Positions 42,512-51,193 of a DNA stretch of 64,000 nt are shown piece after piece. Position 1 is the stretch's first letter; the number at the start of each line of letters is the position of its first letter. Source of the DNA: HGM04593 sp045630965 (lineage in GTDB: Bacteria > Bacteroidota > Bacteroidia > Bacteroidales > Bacteroidaceae); the NCBI GenBank assembly GCA_045630965.1, contig JAZQTU010000012.1:1-64000 (forward strand), given 5' to 3'. Position numbers and translations under genes: made by a program. Under the pieces are notes generated by a model, which saw only the letters and a list, made by a program, of their open reading frames with translations, was not told the origin of the DNA and ran no database searches.

Positions 42512-45484
42512 ATGAAGTATAAATTACTGTTTATATTATTGTTTTTCTCTCTTTCGCTTGGCGCCCAGACCAAAAACGGTACATTGAGCGGTGTTGTTGT
42601 TGATGAAAGTGATGGAACACCTTTGCAGTCGGCAATGTTGCAGTTGTTCACGTTGCCCGACTCTGTATTCAAAGTTGGTACGGCAAGTGATTTTGACGGT
42701 AAGTTTGTGATTACAGCTCCACCGGCAAAGTATTTTCTGCGCGTCTCATTTGTTGGATGTGTCACACAGGAAAAGAATGTGGTTATTGCCAAGAATAAGA
42801 ATACCGATTGTGGTACTATTAAATTGGTAGAGGACAATATCTTGATTGAAAATGCCATAGTAACAGCAGAAGTGCCTCCAGTGGTCGCTTCGGAAGATAC
42901 ATTGGTCTATAACACAGCCGCATTCAGAGTACCCGAAGGCTCTATGCTTGAGGAACTTATAAAGAAATATCCGGGTGTTGAAATAACCGAGGACGGAACG
43001 ATAAAAATCAATGGAAAAACAGTCAATCGTATCCTGATGAAAGGTAAGGACTTCTTTGGCACAGACAAGGATATGGCTCTGAAGAATATCTCCGTTGATG
43101 CTGTCGACAAGGTGAAGTTCTATGACAAGAAAAGTGATTTCTCGCGTATTACAGGCATCGATGATGGCGAAGAGGAGACTGTACTCGACCTGCAGATGAA
43201 GAAGGGTGTTGCCGATGGCTTTTTCTCTAATACGGATGCCGGTGGCGGTGCCGATTTCAGTGCCGAGCACTTGCTCTATCGCTTGCGCAATACCACAAGT
43301 TACTATAACGACAACGCGCAGTATACACTTGTCCTTTCGGCAAATAATGTTGGCGACCAGGGCTTCTCCGATGGTCGTGGCCGTGGTTTCGGTGGTTTTG
43401 GTGGCAATGGCATCTCTTCGCCTAAGCGTGCCGGTTTCAATTTTGCCTATGAGAACGATAAAATAGAGTTTGGCGGTAACGTGCGCGGTGACCGCGTGAA
43501 GAATGACGTGAAGAGCTGGACTGCAACCGAGACATTCATGCCACAGATTGGCAGTAATCAATTCTCAAACAGTCGTAGTGCCGGCTTGAGCGGCAGGACT
43601 AACCTGAACGCGAATTTCCGCTTAGAGTGGAAACCCGATACTATGACAAACATCATTCTGACTCCAACCGTGAGCTACTCGAACAATGATTCGTGGAATG
43701 AGAGCCACTCGGCAACGTTCAAAGAGAATCCATTCGACTATGAGAAAGATTATGCAAAAGAGTCTTATGGCGAGGTTTATGATGAATTGGAGAGCATTGC
43801 TGTCAATGACAACGCCAACGAATCGTTCTCAATGGGTGAGAATTTATCGCTGAGTGCAAGGTTGCAGGTCAACCGCAGGCTCAACAAGCCCGGACGTAAT
43901 ATTACTCTCAGGGGTAACTACTCTTATGCATACAGCGAGAGCGAGAGTTTCTCTTTGAACAATGTGAACTATTTTCAAGTTGCAGACAAGGCAACAAGGC
44001 AACAGCGCTATTCGACCACTCCCGGCAATAACTGGAATTATAATGTGAATTTGAGCTACACAGAGCCGCTCATGAAGAATCTGTTCCTGCAGCTAAGCTA
44101 CAGCTACAACCAAAGTTATAACAATAGTGACCGTGCGACATATAATTTTGACGAGCTGGCCGAGGATATACTTAATATAAGCCCTGATTTTACACACCCT
44201 GATTTTGCTGCAAATCTGGATTTGGCAAAATATCTTGACAATGACTTGAGCCGTTATTCAACCTATCGTACTAAAAAACATGAGGCGGGTATTACATTCA
44301 GGTATGTGACAGACAAAATGAATTTGAATGCCGGTGTGACATGGTTGCCACAGCAGACAGAACTCGATTATAAATATCAGGGTATAGATACACTGTTCGA
44401 CCGCAAGGTGCTTGACTATGTGTCTCCGAACATCCGTTTCCGTTACAAATGGTCAAAACAGACCACACTGAATATCCGTTATCGCGGTTCTACATCACAG
44501 CCGTCGATGACTGATCTGATTGACATTACTGATGACTCGAATCCTTTGAATATAACAAAGGGTAACCCGGGATTGAAGCCTTCGTTCTCGAACAATGTGA
44601 ATGCGAACTTCAACACCTATAATACTGATGCACAGCGTGGAATCAATGTGTTTGCAACTTATTCTAACACAATAAATGCCATTACCCGCAAGGCTACTTA
44701 TGACGAGGCTACCGGTGCCACAACAACACAGCCCGAGAATATCAATGGTAACTGGAACGTGAACGGAGGTTTTGTATTCAACTCAGCCATTCCTGCAAAT
44801 ACCAAGTTTACCTATAGTACATTTACCGATGGCGGTTACTCAGAAAGAGTCTCGTATATAAGCATGCAGGGTGTTAAGGGTAGTGTAAAGAGTATAGCAA
44901 AGACTGTTAACGTGAGCGAGCGTCTGGCTGCAAATTACCGTGCCGACAATTGGGATGTTTCGCTCAACGGTTTCGTACGTTACTCGCACTCAAAGTCTAC
45001 TGCACAGCCCGAGGACAAGATGAATGTGTTCAACTTCTCTTATGGTCCCAGCGTGAACTACACATTGCCTTGGTACAACATAAAGATTTCAACAAATCTG
45101 TCAATGAGTAGCCGTCGTGGTTACAGCGACCCTAATGCAAATACCGATGAACTGTTGTGGAATGCACAATTGTCGGCAAGTTTCTTGTCAAAGAATGCAT
45201 TGACAGTATCGTTGCAACTGTTCGATATTCTGCAGCAACAGAGCAATATAAGCCGCGTTGTCGAGGCTCTTTATCGTAGAGACTCCGAGAGCAATGCAAT
45301 ATACAGCTATTGCATGCTGAATCTCTCATACAAGTTCAACAAGACCGGTGGCGATGATAAAAAAGGCAAAGCGGCACGTGAATATGGCATGCCGCCGGGA
45401 GGTGCGCCAATGGGGCCTCCACCTGCTGGGTTTACACCTCCGGCAGGCCCTCCTCCGAGAATGGGTGGCGGACGCATGTTCTAA
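42512..45484 (+). CDS. Outer-membrane beta-barrel protein with carboxypeptidase-like regulatory domain (TonB-receptor-like)
   Basis: 990 residues. Signal peptide MKYKLLFILLFFSLSLGAQ (cut near residue 18). A CarboxypepD_reg-like domain (about 22-110: GTLSGVVVDESDGTPLQSAM) and a plug-like region (about 120-235: VPEGSMLEELIKKYPGVEI, INGKTVNRILMKGKDFF) precede a long beta-barrel with alternating aromatic strands. This is the layout of the outer-membrane protein beta-barrel family related to TonB-dependent receptors. The end is a Pro/Gly/Met-rich tail (about 955-990) instead of a closing aromatic strand. There is no SusD partner, so it is not a typical polysaccharide-utilisation pair. The ligand is unknown. 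Confidence 0.87.
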   Translation: MKYKLLFILLFFSLSLGAQTKNGTLSGVVVDESDGTPLQSAMLQLFTLPDSVFKVGTASDFDGKFVITAPPAKYFLRVSFVGCVTQEKNVVIAKNKNTDCGTIKLVEDNILIENAIVTAEVPPVVASEDTLVYNTAAFRVPEGSMLEELIKKYPGVEITEDGTIKINGKTVNRILMKGKDFFGTDKDMALKNISVDAVDKVKFYDKKSDFSRITGIDDGEEETVLDLQMKKGVADGFFSNTDAGGGADFSAEHLLYRLRNTTSYYNDNAQYTLVLSANNVGDQGFSDGRGRGFGGFGGNGISSPKRAGFNFAYENDKIEFGGNVRGDRVKNDVKSWTATETFMPQIGSNQFSNSRSAGLSGRTNLNANFRLEWKPDTMTNIILTPTVSYSNNDSWNESHSATFKENPFDYEKDYAKESYGEVYDELESIAVNDNANESFSMGENLSLSARLQVNRRLNKPGRNITLRGNYSYAYSESESFSLNNVNYFQVADKATRQQRYSTTPGNNWNYNVNLSYTEPLMKNLFLQLSYSYNQSYNNSDRATYNFDELAEDILNISPDFTHPDFAANLDLAKYLDNDLSRYSTYRTKKHEAGITFRYVTDKMNLNAGVTWLPQQTELDYKYQGIDTLFDRKVLDYVSPNIRFRYKWSKQTTLNIRYRGSTSQPSMTDLIDITDDSNPLNITKGNPGLKPSFSNNVNANFNTYNTDAQRGINVFATYSNTINAITRKATYDEATGATTTQPENINGNWNVNGGFVFNSAIPANTKFTYSTFTDGGYSERVSYISMQGVKGSVKSIAKTVNVSERLAANYRADNWDVSLNGFVRYSHSKSTAQPEDKMNVFNFSYGPSVNYTLPWYNIKISTNLSMSSRRGYSDPNANTDELLWNAQLSASFLSKNALTVSLQLFDILQQQSNISRVVEALYRRDSESNAIYSYCMLNLSYKFNKTGGDDKKGKAAREYGMPPGGAPMGPPPAGFTPPAGPPPRMGGGRMF

Positions 45485-45529
45485 CAACAAAAGAGATAAA
45501 AACCATGGTTTTTATCTCTTTTGTTGTTA
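45482..45529. terminator. Perfect 48-bp palindrome acting as terminator
   Basis: 24-bp arms centred on CCATGG with no mismatch. The left arm begins exactly at the TAA stop codon of the barrel gene (45482-45484). The right arm ends within the -7 element of the next gene. In RNA it forms a very stable hairpin with U-rich 3' side. Confidence 0.85.
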
Positions 45530-45535
45530 TATTCG
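45528..45535 (+). promoter_or_regulatory. Candidate -7 element for cls
   Basis: TATATTCG, overlapping the last two bases of the palindrome and 22 bp before the chosen cls start. Confidence 0.4.
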
Positions 45536-45557
45536 CAAGGGACATGAATTGAGTGAT

Positions 45558-46982
45558 ATGTTGGAATTCGGTAATGGCGTAATACTTGGTTGGATATACA
45601 GCATTATTGCGGTAATACTTATAATAAATGTAATTCTTAAGAACCGTGATAGTGTAAAGACACTCGCGTGGGTGCTTGTACTCCTCTTCTTACCGCTTAT
45701 CGGAATATTGCTTTACTTCTTTTTCGGCTACGACAAACGTAAGGAGAAGCTTATAGGCAAGCGCCTTATGTCGCAAATAAACCGTCATACTCTATCGGCC
45801 AATGTAAAGCAATATGTTCCGGATCTGCCGCAGGAGTATGCGGCTCTTCATGCATATCTGCGCAATACAGCATCGGCCTATGCCTTACCTGCAGAAAGTG
45901 TGGAGGTCATATCCGAAACAAAAGATTTTGCTTTCCGGCTCATGAAGGAACTGGAAAGGGCCGAAAAGCATATACACATGCTGTTCTACATCTTTGAAGA
46001 CGATGAATTCGGGTGTGCAATACGTGAGATACTGATGCGCAAGGCCCGTGAAGGTGTAGAGGTGCGTTTTATCTATGACAGCGTAGGATGCTGGAAAATC
46101 AACAAGGATTTCTTTGACGAAATGCGTAAGGCCGGTGTGTATGTCGAGTCGTTCCTGAAAGTGCATTTCCCTCTTTTTTCAAATAAAGTGAATTTCCGCA
46201 ACCACCGTAAGTTGGTCATTGTTGACGGCGTTACAGGTTTTATAGGCGGTTGTAATATAGCCGACAGATACGTTACAGGTGGTACCTGGGGATATTGGCG
46301 CGATACAGTACTTCATGTACACGGTATGGCTGTGCAGGGATTGCAGTTTACTTTTCTTGTTGATTGGTACTTTGCCAACCATTCGCTTGTCAGCGGAAAG
46401 AAATATTTCCCCCAATTGTGTAATGAAACCAATGGAGTATGGATGCAGGTTGTGGCGTCAAACCCTGTAGGTGACGTGCGTACAGTTATGGGAGGATATG
46501 TAAAAATGCTATCTTCGGTAAAGAATTATGTATACCTTCAGACTCCCTATTTCATGCCCAATGAGTCATTTATGCTTGCATTGAAGGGGGCTGCATTATC
46601 CGGAGTCGATGTCAGGCTTATGATACCTGAAAAATGTGATAATGCTATTGCCGGATATGCTTCAATGTCCTATCTTGGTGACCTATTGAAAGTAGGTGTC
46701 AAAGTCTATATGTACAGGACCGGTTTTTTGCATAGCAAAAGCATAGTATGCGATGACTATTTGTCGTCTGTAGGTTCTGTAAATCTCGATTTCCGTAGTT
46801 TCTATTATAACTTTGAGGTCACCTCATTTGTATACGACAAAGGAGTTGCGCATAGGTTGAAACAATGTTTTCATGAGGATATGAAAGCCTGTCGCCAACT
46901 CACCCTTAACGAGTATAAAAAACGAACAGTATGGCAACGTTGTCTGGAGTCATGTGCAAGGTTGCTTTCGCCGTTAATGTAA
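45558..46982 (+). CDS. cls: Cardiolipin synthase (phospholipase D family)
   Basis: 474 residues from the ATG at 45558. Longer in-frame starts run back through the terminator and into the barrel gene and are rejected. Two N-terminal membrane helices (about 8-30 and 37-58) precede two HKD active-site motifs: His216-Arg-Lys-(4)-Asp and His392-Ser-Lys-(4)-Asp. It joins phosphatidylglycerol units into cardiolipin in the inner membrane. Length and topology match ClsA-type enzymes. Confidence 0.94.
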   Translation: MLEFGNGVILGWIYSIIAVILIINVILKNRDSVKTLAWVLVLLFLPLIGILLYFFFGYDKRKEKLIGKRLMSQINRHTLSANVKQYVPDLPQEYAALHAYLRNTASAYALPAESVEVISETKDFAFRLMKELERAEKHIHMLFYIFEDDEFGCAIREILMRKAREGVEVRFIYDSVGCWKINKDFFDEMRKAGVYVESFLKVHFPLFSNKVNFRNHRKLVIVDGVTGFIGGCNIADRYVTGGTWGYWRDTVLHVHGMAVQGLQFTFLVDWYFANHSLVSGKKYFPQLCNETNGVWMQVVASNPVGDVRTVMGGYVKMLSSVKNYVYLQTPYFMPNESFMLALKGAALSGVDVRLMIPEKCDNAIAGYASMSYLGDLLKVGVKVYMYRTGFLHSKSIVCDDYLSSVGSVNLDFRSFYYNFEVTSFVYDKGVAHRLKQCFHEDMKACRQLTLNEYKKRTVWQRCLESCARLLSPLM

Positions 46983-47038
46983 AACAGTAACATTGTTACC
47001 TTTTTCAGATCTAAATCTGCTATAATCGTTAAAACTAT

Positions 47039-47046
47039 TACATTTG
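47039..47046 (+). promoter_or_regulatory. Candidate -7 element downstream of cls
   Basis: TACATTTG followed by CA, an exact TAnnTTTG match inside a 319-bp gene-free stretch. It points toward the strong hairpin at 47101-47144. Confidence 0.45.
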
Positions 47047-47052
47047 CATTAT

Positions 47053-47144
47053 AAAGTGTTGAATACTAATGTGTGTAAATTTTGTCGTACATAATATGTA
47101 TAAAAATTGCTGACTGCCAATAATTTGGCAGTCAGCAATTTTTA
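47053..47144 (+). ncRNA. Candidate small RNA of about 90 nt
   Basis: Defined only by the promoter-like site at 47039-47046 and the 20-bp perfect hairpin terminator at 47101-47144. There is no open frame of note in between. It could equally be spacer with a late cls terminator. The 46983-47038 part has a small hairpin GTAAC/GTTAC followed by five Ts. Confidence 0.3.
47101..47144. terminator. Strong 20-bp hairpin
   Basis: Arms 47101-47120 and 47125-47144 are perfectly complementary with loop taat. The ends TAAAAATTG/CAATTTTTA make it bidirectional. Confidence 0.85.
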
Positions 47145-47217
47145 TATAAACACACACAATCCTTATATAATATAATAAATCGCAAATTGCCCGTAGGCAA
47201 AATGTAGGTTTACGTTT

Positions 47218-47248
47218 CCCTTGTCTGTAAATAATTTACAGACAAGGG
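47218..47248. terminator. Second hairpin, 14 bp
   Basis: CCCTTGTCTGTAAA pairs with TTTACAGACAAGGG around taa, followed by tgttttgtt. A small hairpin TTGCC/GGCAA lies just before it (near 47187). It could end a second short transcript on the plus strand or the rsmD operon on the minus strand. Confidence 0.65.
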
Positions 47249-47301
47249 TGTTTTGTTATACGTTTTATTGAAATTTATGTTTAACTAAATATCTAAATAT
47301 T

Positions 47302-47481
47302 ATGAAAAATTTGTCAATTTTAGTATTTACACTTTTTGTGTTAACAAGTTGCTCAACAGCAATATTTACAAAGACTGCAACATATACTGAAGTTGGTGTT
47401 GCAAAGCCAATTACAGCTGTAATGGCAGACCTAGAAGTCTCTCCTGTGAAAATCTCTCACTTTTTTATTCAAAGAAACTGA
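47302..47481 (+). pseudogene. Truncated lipoprotein gene (59 residues left)
   Basis: MKNLSILVFTLFVLTSC gives a lipoprotein signal with Cys17 as lipidation site. The following ATYTEVGVAKPITAVMADLEVSPVKIS resembles the beginning of a Bacteroidales family of longer lipoproteins. After KISHFF the frame runs into the 3' end of the opposite-strand rsmD gene and stops, so the rest of the gene appears deleted. It overlaps rsmD by 17 bp. A genuinely short lipoprotein is the alternative. Confidence 0.5.
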
Positions 47482-47995
47482 AATTTACACTTCCGTAGGA
47501 AATATGTCTTACGAAACGTGGATGCTGCGAGAAATCATAATCCTTGCCATGCTCAAAAATGAATATGCCATCCTCTTTGAGCATTCCGCCGTCAAGGACC
47601 ATGTCTGGTATCTCTTTCAGCTCCTTGAGTGCATATGGTGGGTCGGCAAATATTATGTCGTATTTTCCACCGGAGCGGCGTAGAAAACGGAATACGTCGT
47701 CACGTACAATTCTCCAGCCTTTGTCATCAAGTGTTGCCTGGCTCTTCTTAAGGAAACTGAAATGAAGCGAATCCATCTCTACCGATACAACTTCGGTACA
47801 TCCTCTTGAGAGTAGTTCAAGACTGATGCTTCCTGTTCCCGAAAAAAGGTCAAGCGCCTTGCACTCTTCAAAGTCAATAATGTTGTTGAGGATATTGAAA
47901 AGATTCTCCTTGGCAAAGTCTGTAGTCGGTCGTGCCTTGAAGTTGCGTGGAATGTCAAAATGACGCCCTTTATATTTGCCGCTTATTATTCGCAT
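47465..47995 (-). CDS. rsmD: RsmD, 16S rRNA (guanine966-N2)-methyltransferase
   Basis: 176 residues. The SAM-binding motif DLFSGTGS (49-56) and the catalytic ADPPY (residues 117-121) identify the family, and the N-terminus MRIISGKYKGRHF is typical. It methylates G966 of 16S rRNA during 30S assembly. It starts inside the end of the DUF3822 gene (10-bp overlap). Confidence 0.94.
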   Translation of the reverse strand: MRIISGKYKGRHFDIPRNFKARPTTDFAKENLFNILNNIIDFEECKALDLFSGTGSISLELLSRGCTEVVSVEMDSLHFSFLKKSQATLDDKGWRIVRDDVFRFLRRSGGKYDIIFADPPYALKELKEIPDMVLDGGMLKEDGIFIFEHGKDYDFSQHPRFVRHISYGSVNFSFFE

Positions 47996-48801
47996 AATAT
48001 TAGTGCCTGAAGGTCAAATGGTATTCCTTCAATCCTGTTCAGTAGGGTTGAAGGGAACAGCTCATTTGGGTTTATACGTTTAATGTTCCTGATGAATTGC
48101 GAAGCTTCGTGTGAAAAGCTGTCAACTTTATTGTCTCCACAAAGATAGAGTGTATCATCGGTCTGCGACAGCCCCGTTTCCTTCCAGATGCTCAGCATAT
48201 AGAACAATATGTTTGCGCTCTCTTCTTTACGGAATATATTGGTCAATCCGGCCTTTTCATCCTTCATGGATATGATAATGGTAAGGTCGTTGTAAAGATA
48301 AGCAAGCATGTATTGCTTGTCGGTCATAGGCTTGTATCCCAAATAACCTATAATTATGCTTGCCGGGTTATAGAATGTCACATCACCCAATTCCTTTATC
48401 GCTTCGTATATGCTTGTCTCTACGGAGAATATTATGGTGAACCCCTGTGCATTGAGTTTGTTTGCAATAATTTCACCTCCGCAACTCTTTGGGAAACAAT
48501 AACTGAAGAATTGTTTGTAGTCTTCTGTATTGTCGTGTGCGGTTGGAATACATGTGTATTCGTCGGTTTCAATTATTGCTTTTATATCATATTTCTCACC
48601 GGGTATGATGAGAGGGCACTCCTCGACTGCAGAACGTATGTTCGATGCCATGCTGCGTTCTTCATCGGGCGTGTATGCGAAGTACCTTATGCTGTCAGGA
48701 TTTGATGGTATATAGGTGCAAAAACAAAATCCATTCGTACTTATACGAATGGATAATGTTTTTCTTTGTGTAGTATTCTTTGTCACAGTGGTAATTACCA
48801 T
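47986..48801 (-). CDS. DUF3822 family protein
   Basis: 271 residues. It sits immediately before rsmD, the usual place of DUF3822 in Bacteroidetes. The fold has been suggested to be actin/Hsp70-ATPase-like, but no function is known to me. Visible features are N-terminal LSIRISTNGFCFCTY and central IFSVETSIYEAIKELG. No signal or membrane segment. It overlaps the upstream gene by 7 bp and rsmD by 10 bp, so a tight operon. Confidence 0.8.
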   Translation of the reverse strand: MVITTVTKNTTQRKTLSIRISTNGFCFCTYIPSNPDSIRYFAYTPDEERSMASNIRSAVEECPLIIPGEKYDIKAIIETDEYTCIPTAHDNTEDYKQFFSYCFPKSCGGEIIANKLNAQGFTIIFSVETSIYEAIKELGDVTFYNPASIIIGYLGYKPMTDKQYMLAYLYNDLTIIISMKDEKAGLTNIFRKEESANILFYMLSIWKETGLSQTDDTLYLCGDNKVDSFSHEASQFIRNIKRINPNELFPSTLLNRIEGIPFDLQALILCE

Positions 48802-49640
48802 TCCCAGTTACCGGCGTTGTTGTTTGCCTCTTTTACGCTACCGACACGACGGCAAGGTATGATTTTAACAATCTCCTCATCGTATTCGTCGTACATAGGC
48901 TCACCCTGAGCGTTAAGAACCGGCTCACGTCTAACCTGTGTAACCTTTTTCTTGACACCGAGAATGAAGTTGTCATACTCCTGCTTGTTGATGTCTGCAA
49001 GATACTGCTCAAAGTCAGCTCTAGCCTCGAAAAGCTGTGTATAGCCACCGCCAGCCTTTGAGATACTGTCTGTCAACAAAGTGAACTTCTCGCCTTTACC
49101 ATAAGGAATGTAAGGCAGTGAGTCAACAGGGTAGTTGGGGTTGTGATAGAGAGTGTCAATCAATGATACCCATGTTGTATCACGACGGAAACCGCGAAGA
49201 TCGGCGCCTTCTGCATTCATTGCATTGATTTCGTCAATAAGCTTCCAATCGTTCTTTTCTTCTGCATTCTTGAGAAGTTCAAGGAAGATACGGTCAGCAT
49301 CGTCTGGAGACAATGTGAGTTCTCTTGTCTTTCTTCTTTCCTTTTCAAGTTCGGCAACCTTTTCAAGCTGACGGTCGTTCAGTTCAAGAGCTTTTTTAAC
49401 AGTGTAAACCTTGTTTGTCTTTACAAAGTTGATCAGAGTGTCAAAATCATTGGCGTAACGTCCTTTTGCTCTAAAATACTCAACCTGAGCATTCTTGATA
49501 TCTATCAGACGATAGATTACGGCACTGTCACGTTTTGATCTGATCTCTTCAAACTGAATGGGACTCATTACGCTGCGGAAATTGACAATGACAAGAATCA
49601 CAGCAAGTACTCCCAAAACTACTTTTAATAGGGTTTTCAT
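48795..49640 (-). CDS. Membrane-anchored protein of unknown function (pseudopilin-like N-terminus)
   Basis: 281 residues from the ATG at 49640, which starts MKTLLKVVLGVLAVILVIVN. An upstream in-frame Met at 49676 would place charged residues before the helix and lies within the promoter-like site. One N-terminal helix (about 3-21) is followed by AQVEYFRAKGRYANDFDTLINFV, which recalls the start of type IV pilin-like proteins, then a charged helical stretch (about 90-140) and a mixed C-terminal domain. First gene of the operon with DUF3822 and rsmD. Function not recognised. Confidence 0.75.
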   Translation of the reverse strand: MKTLLKVVLGVLAVILVIVNFRSVMSPIQFEEIRSKRDSAVIYRLIDIKNAQVEYFRAKGRYANDFDTLINFVKTNKVYTVKKALELNDRQLEKVAELEKERRKTRELTLSPDDADRIFLELLKNAEEKNDWKLIDEINAMNAEGADLRGFRRDTTWVSLIDTLYHNPNYPVDSLPYIPYGKGEKFTLLTDSISKAGGGYTQLFEARADFEQYLADINKQEYDNFILGVKKKVTQVRREPVLNAQGEPMYDEYDEEIVKIIPCRRVGSVKEANNNAGNWEW

Positions 49641-49675
49641 TGTTCTATATTTTTTATTTATGTATTTTCGTGTCA

Positions 49676-49683
49676 CAAAAATA
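49676..49683 (-). promoter_or_regulatory. Candidate -7 element for the 281-residue protein-DUF3822-rsmD operon
   Basis: The minus strand reads TATTTTTG, an exact TAnnTTTG match, 35 bp upstream of the start at 49640. Confidence 0.5.
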
Positions 49684-49734
49684 AGATAAAAAAACGAAAA
49701 TTCGTTTTATAGACTAACTTTTTATTGATACCAA

Positions 49735-51174
49735 GTGATAAATAAATATTTAGCTTCGCAAATTAAAACAAATTTTCCGTTCAATGCAACATCTCAACAG
49801 GAAAAATCACTGGAATTGATATCGGAATTTATAATTTCCGGCAACGACAGGAAAATATTTCTTCTTTGTGGATATGCAGGAACCGGAAAAACGTCGCTTG
49901 TGTCGGCACTTGTCCGTACAATGGAGCAACTTGGGCGCAAAACAGTGCTTCTTGCCCCCACCGGCAGAGCTGCAAAAGTATTTTCTTCCTATTCGGGGAA
50001 GAGTGCTTATACAATCCATAAATGGATATACCGTCAAAAGTCAATGCTCGATGCATCGCAGTTTACCCTTATGGAAAACAGGGCTTCGAACACCCTCTTT
50101 ATAGTTGATGAAGCATCGATGATATCCAATGCCGGTGTGTCGAACTTTGGCTCCGGAGCGTTGCTTGACGACCTTGTGGAATTTGTTTATTCGGGAAACG
50201 GATGCTCATTGCTCATGCTCGGCGATACGGCGCAGTTACCTCCTGTAGGTGAGGAGTGCTCACCGGCACTTTCTCAGGATTATCTCCGTTCCATGTTTCT
50301 TGACGTTACAACGGTGGAACTTACACAGGTCATGCGTCAGCTCCACGGCTCCGGTATACTCTCCAATGCAACAATGTTGCGTGAACTGATATCTCTTGGT
50401 GAAACATTCTCGTTGCCTAAAATAAGACTTGACGGGTATGCCGATGTCTGCCGTGTTCAGGGCGATGAACTCATTGAAGCAATAGAGAATTCATACGGTG
50501 ATGTTGGAATGAATGATACAATTGTGTTGTGTCGCTCCAATAAACGTGCCAATGTCTATAACGAAGGTATACGCCGCCGCATTCTTTATCGCGAAGAGGA
50601 GTTGAGTAGGGGAGACCTTCTCATGGTTGTCAAGAATAACTACTATTGGCGGGAAGTACTTGGTAAAGAGGACAAGACATTACTCGATAAACTCGATTTC
50701 ATCGCCAACGGTGACATGGCCGAAATAATTCGTGTAGGTGGCATTGAAGAGATGTATGGTTTCCGTTTTGCCGATGTGACCCTTTCTCTTGTCGATTATG
50801 ACGACTGTGAAATAGATGTAAAGATTATGCTCGACACGCTCATGAGCGAGTCGCCTTCGCTCACAAGAGATGAGAGTGAAAGGCTCTTCAATGCGGTGTG
50901 GGAGGATTATCCCGAAATACGTTCAAAGAGAAAACGTATGGAGCAGGTGCGCAATAATCCTTATTATAATGCCATTCAGGTAAAGTATGGATATGCCGTT
51001 ACCTGTCATAAGGCGCAGGGTGGTCAATGGCGCCGTGTTTTTCTTGACCAGGGCTTCCTGTCACAAGATATGGTCGGCGTCGATTATTACAGGTGGCTTT
51101 ATACAGCCTTTACCCGTGCAAGTGAAAAACTTTATTTGGTTAACTGGAGTGATAAACAGACGGAGCGACTTTGA
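49735..51174 (+). CDS. RecD-like ATP-dependent DNA helicase
   Basis: 479 residues. The start is a GTG at 49735; the N-terminus (V/M)INKYLASQIKTNFPF fits what I recall of Bacteroidetes homologues and no ATG is suitably placed. Walker A GYAGTGKTS is at 46-54, Walker B-like TLFIVDEASMI follows, and the C-terminal UvrD-like motif YAVTCHKAQGGQW with YTAFTRASEKLYLV completes the SF1 helicase core. It lacks the long N-terminal region of RecD2. Probable role in DNA repair or recombination. The stop codon lies in the loop of the terminator hairpin. Confidence 0.88.
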   Translation: MINKYLASQIKTNFPFNATSQQEKSLELISEFIISGNDRKIFLLCGYAGTGKTSLVSALVRTMEQLGRKTVLLAPTGRAAKVFSSYSGKSAYTIHKWIYRQKSMLDASQFTLMENRASNTLFIVDEASMISNAGVSNFGSGALLDDLVEFVYSGNGCSLLMLGDTAQLPPVGEECSPALSQDYLRSMFLDVTTVELTQVMRQLHGSGILSNATMLRELISLGETFSLPKIRLDGYADVCRVQGDELIEAIENSYGDVGMNDTIVLCRSNKRANVYNEGIRRRILYREEELSRGDLLMVVKNNYYWREVLGKEDKTLLDKLDFIANGDMAEIIRVGGIEEMYGFRFADVTLSLVDYDDCEIDVKIMLDTLMSESPSLTRDESERLFNAVWEDYPEIRSKRKRMEQVRNNPYYNAIQVKYGYAVTCHKAQGGQWRRVFLDQGFLSQDMVGVDYYRWLYTAFTRASEKLYLVNWSDKQTERL

Positions 51175-51193
51175 AGTCGCTCCGTCTGTTTAT
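51152..51193. terminator. Bidirectional terminator formed by the 3' end of the helicase coding sequence
   Basis: A 20-bp perfect inverted repeat (51152-51171 and 51174-51193). The helicase stop codon TGA (51172-51174) occupies the turn, and the right arm ends at the first base of the alaS stop codon. It serves both convergent genes. Confidence 0.88.

Noticed and set aside
45348..45557. N-terminal extension of cardiolipin synthase
   Set aside because: It would run through the 3' end of the barrel gene and the 48-bp terminator palindrome; the 474-residue version fits the family.
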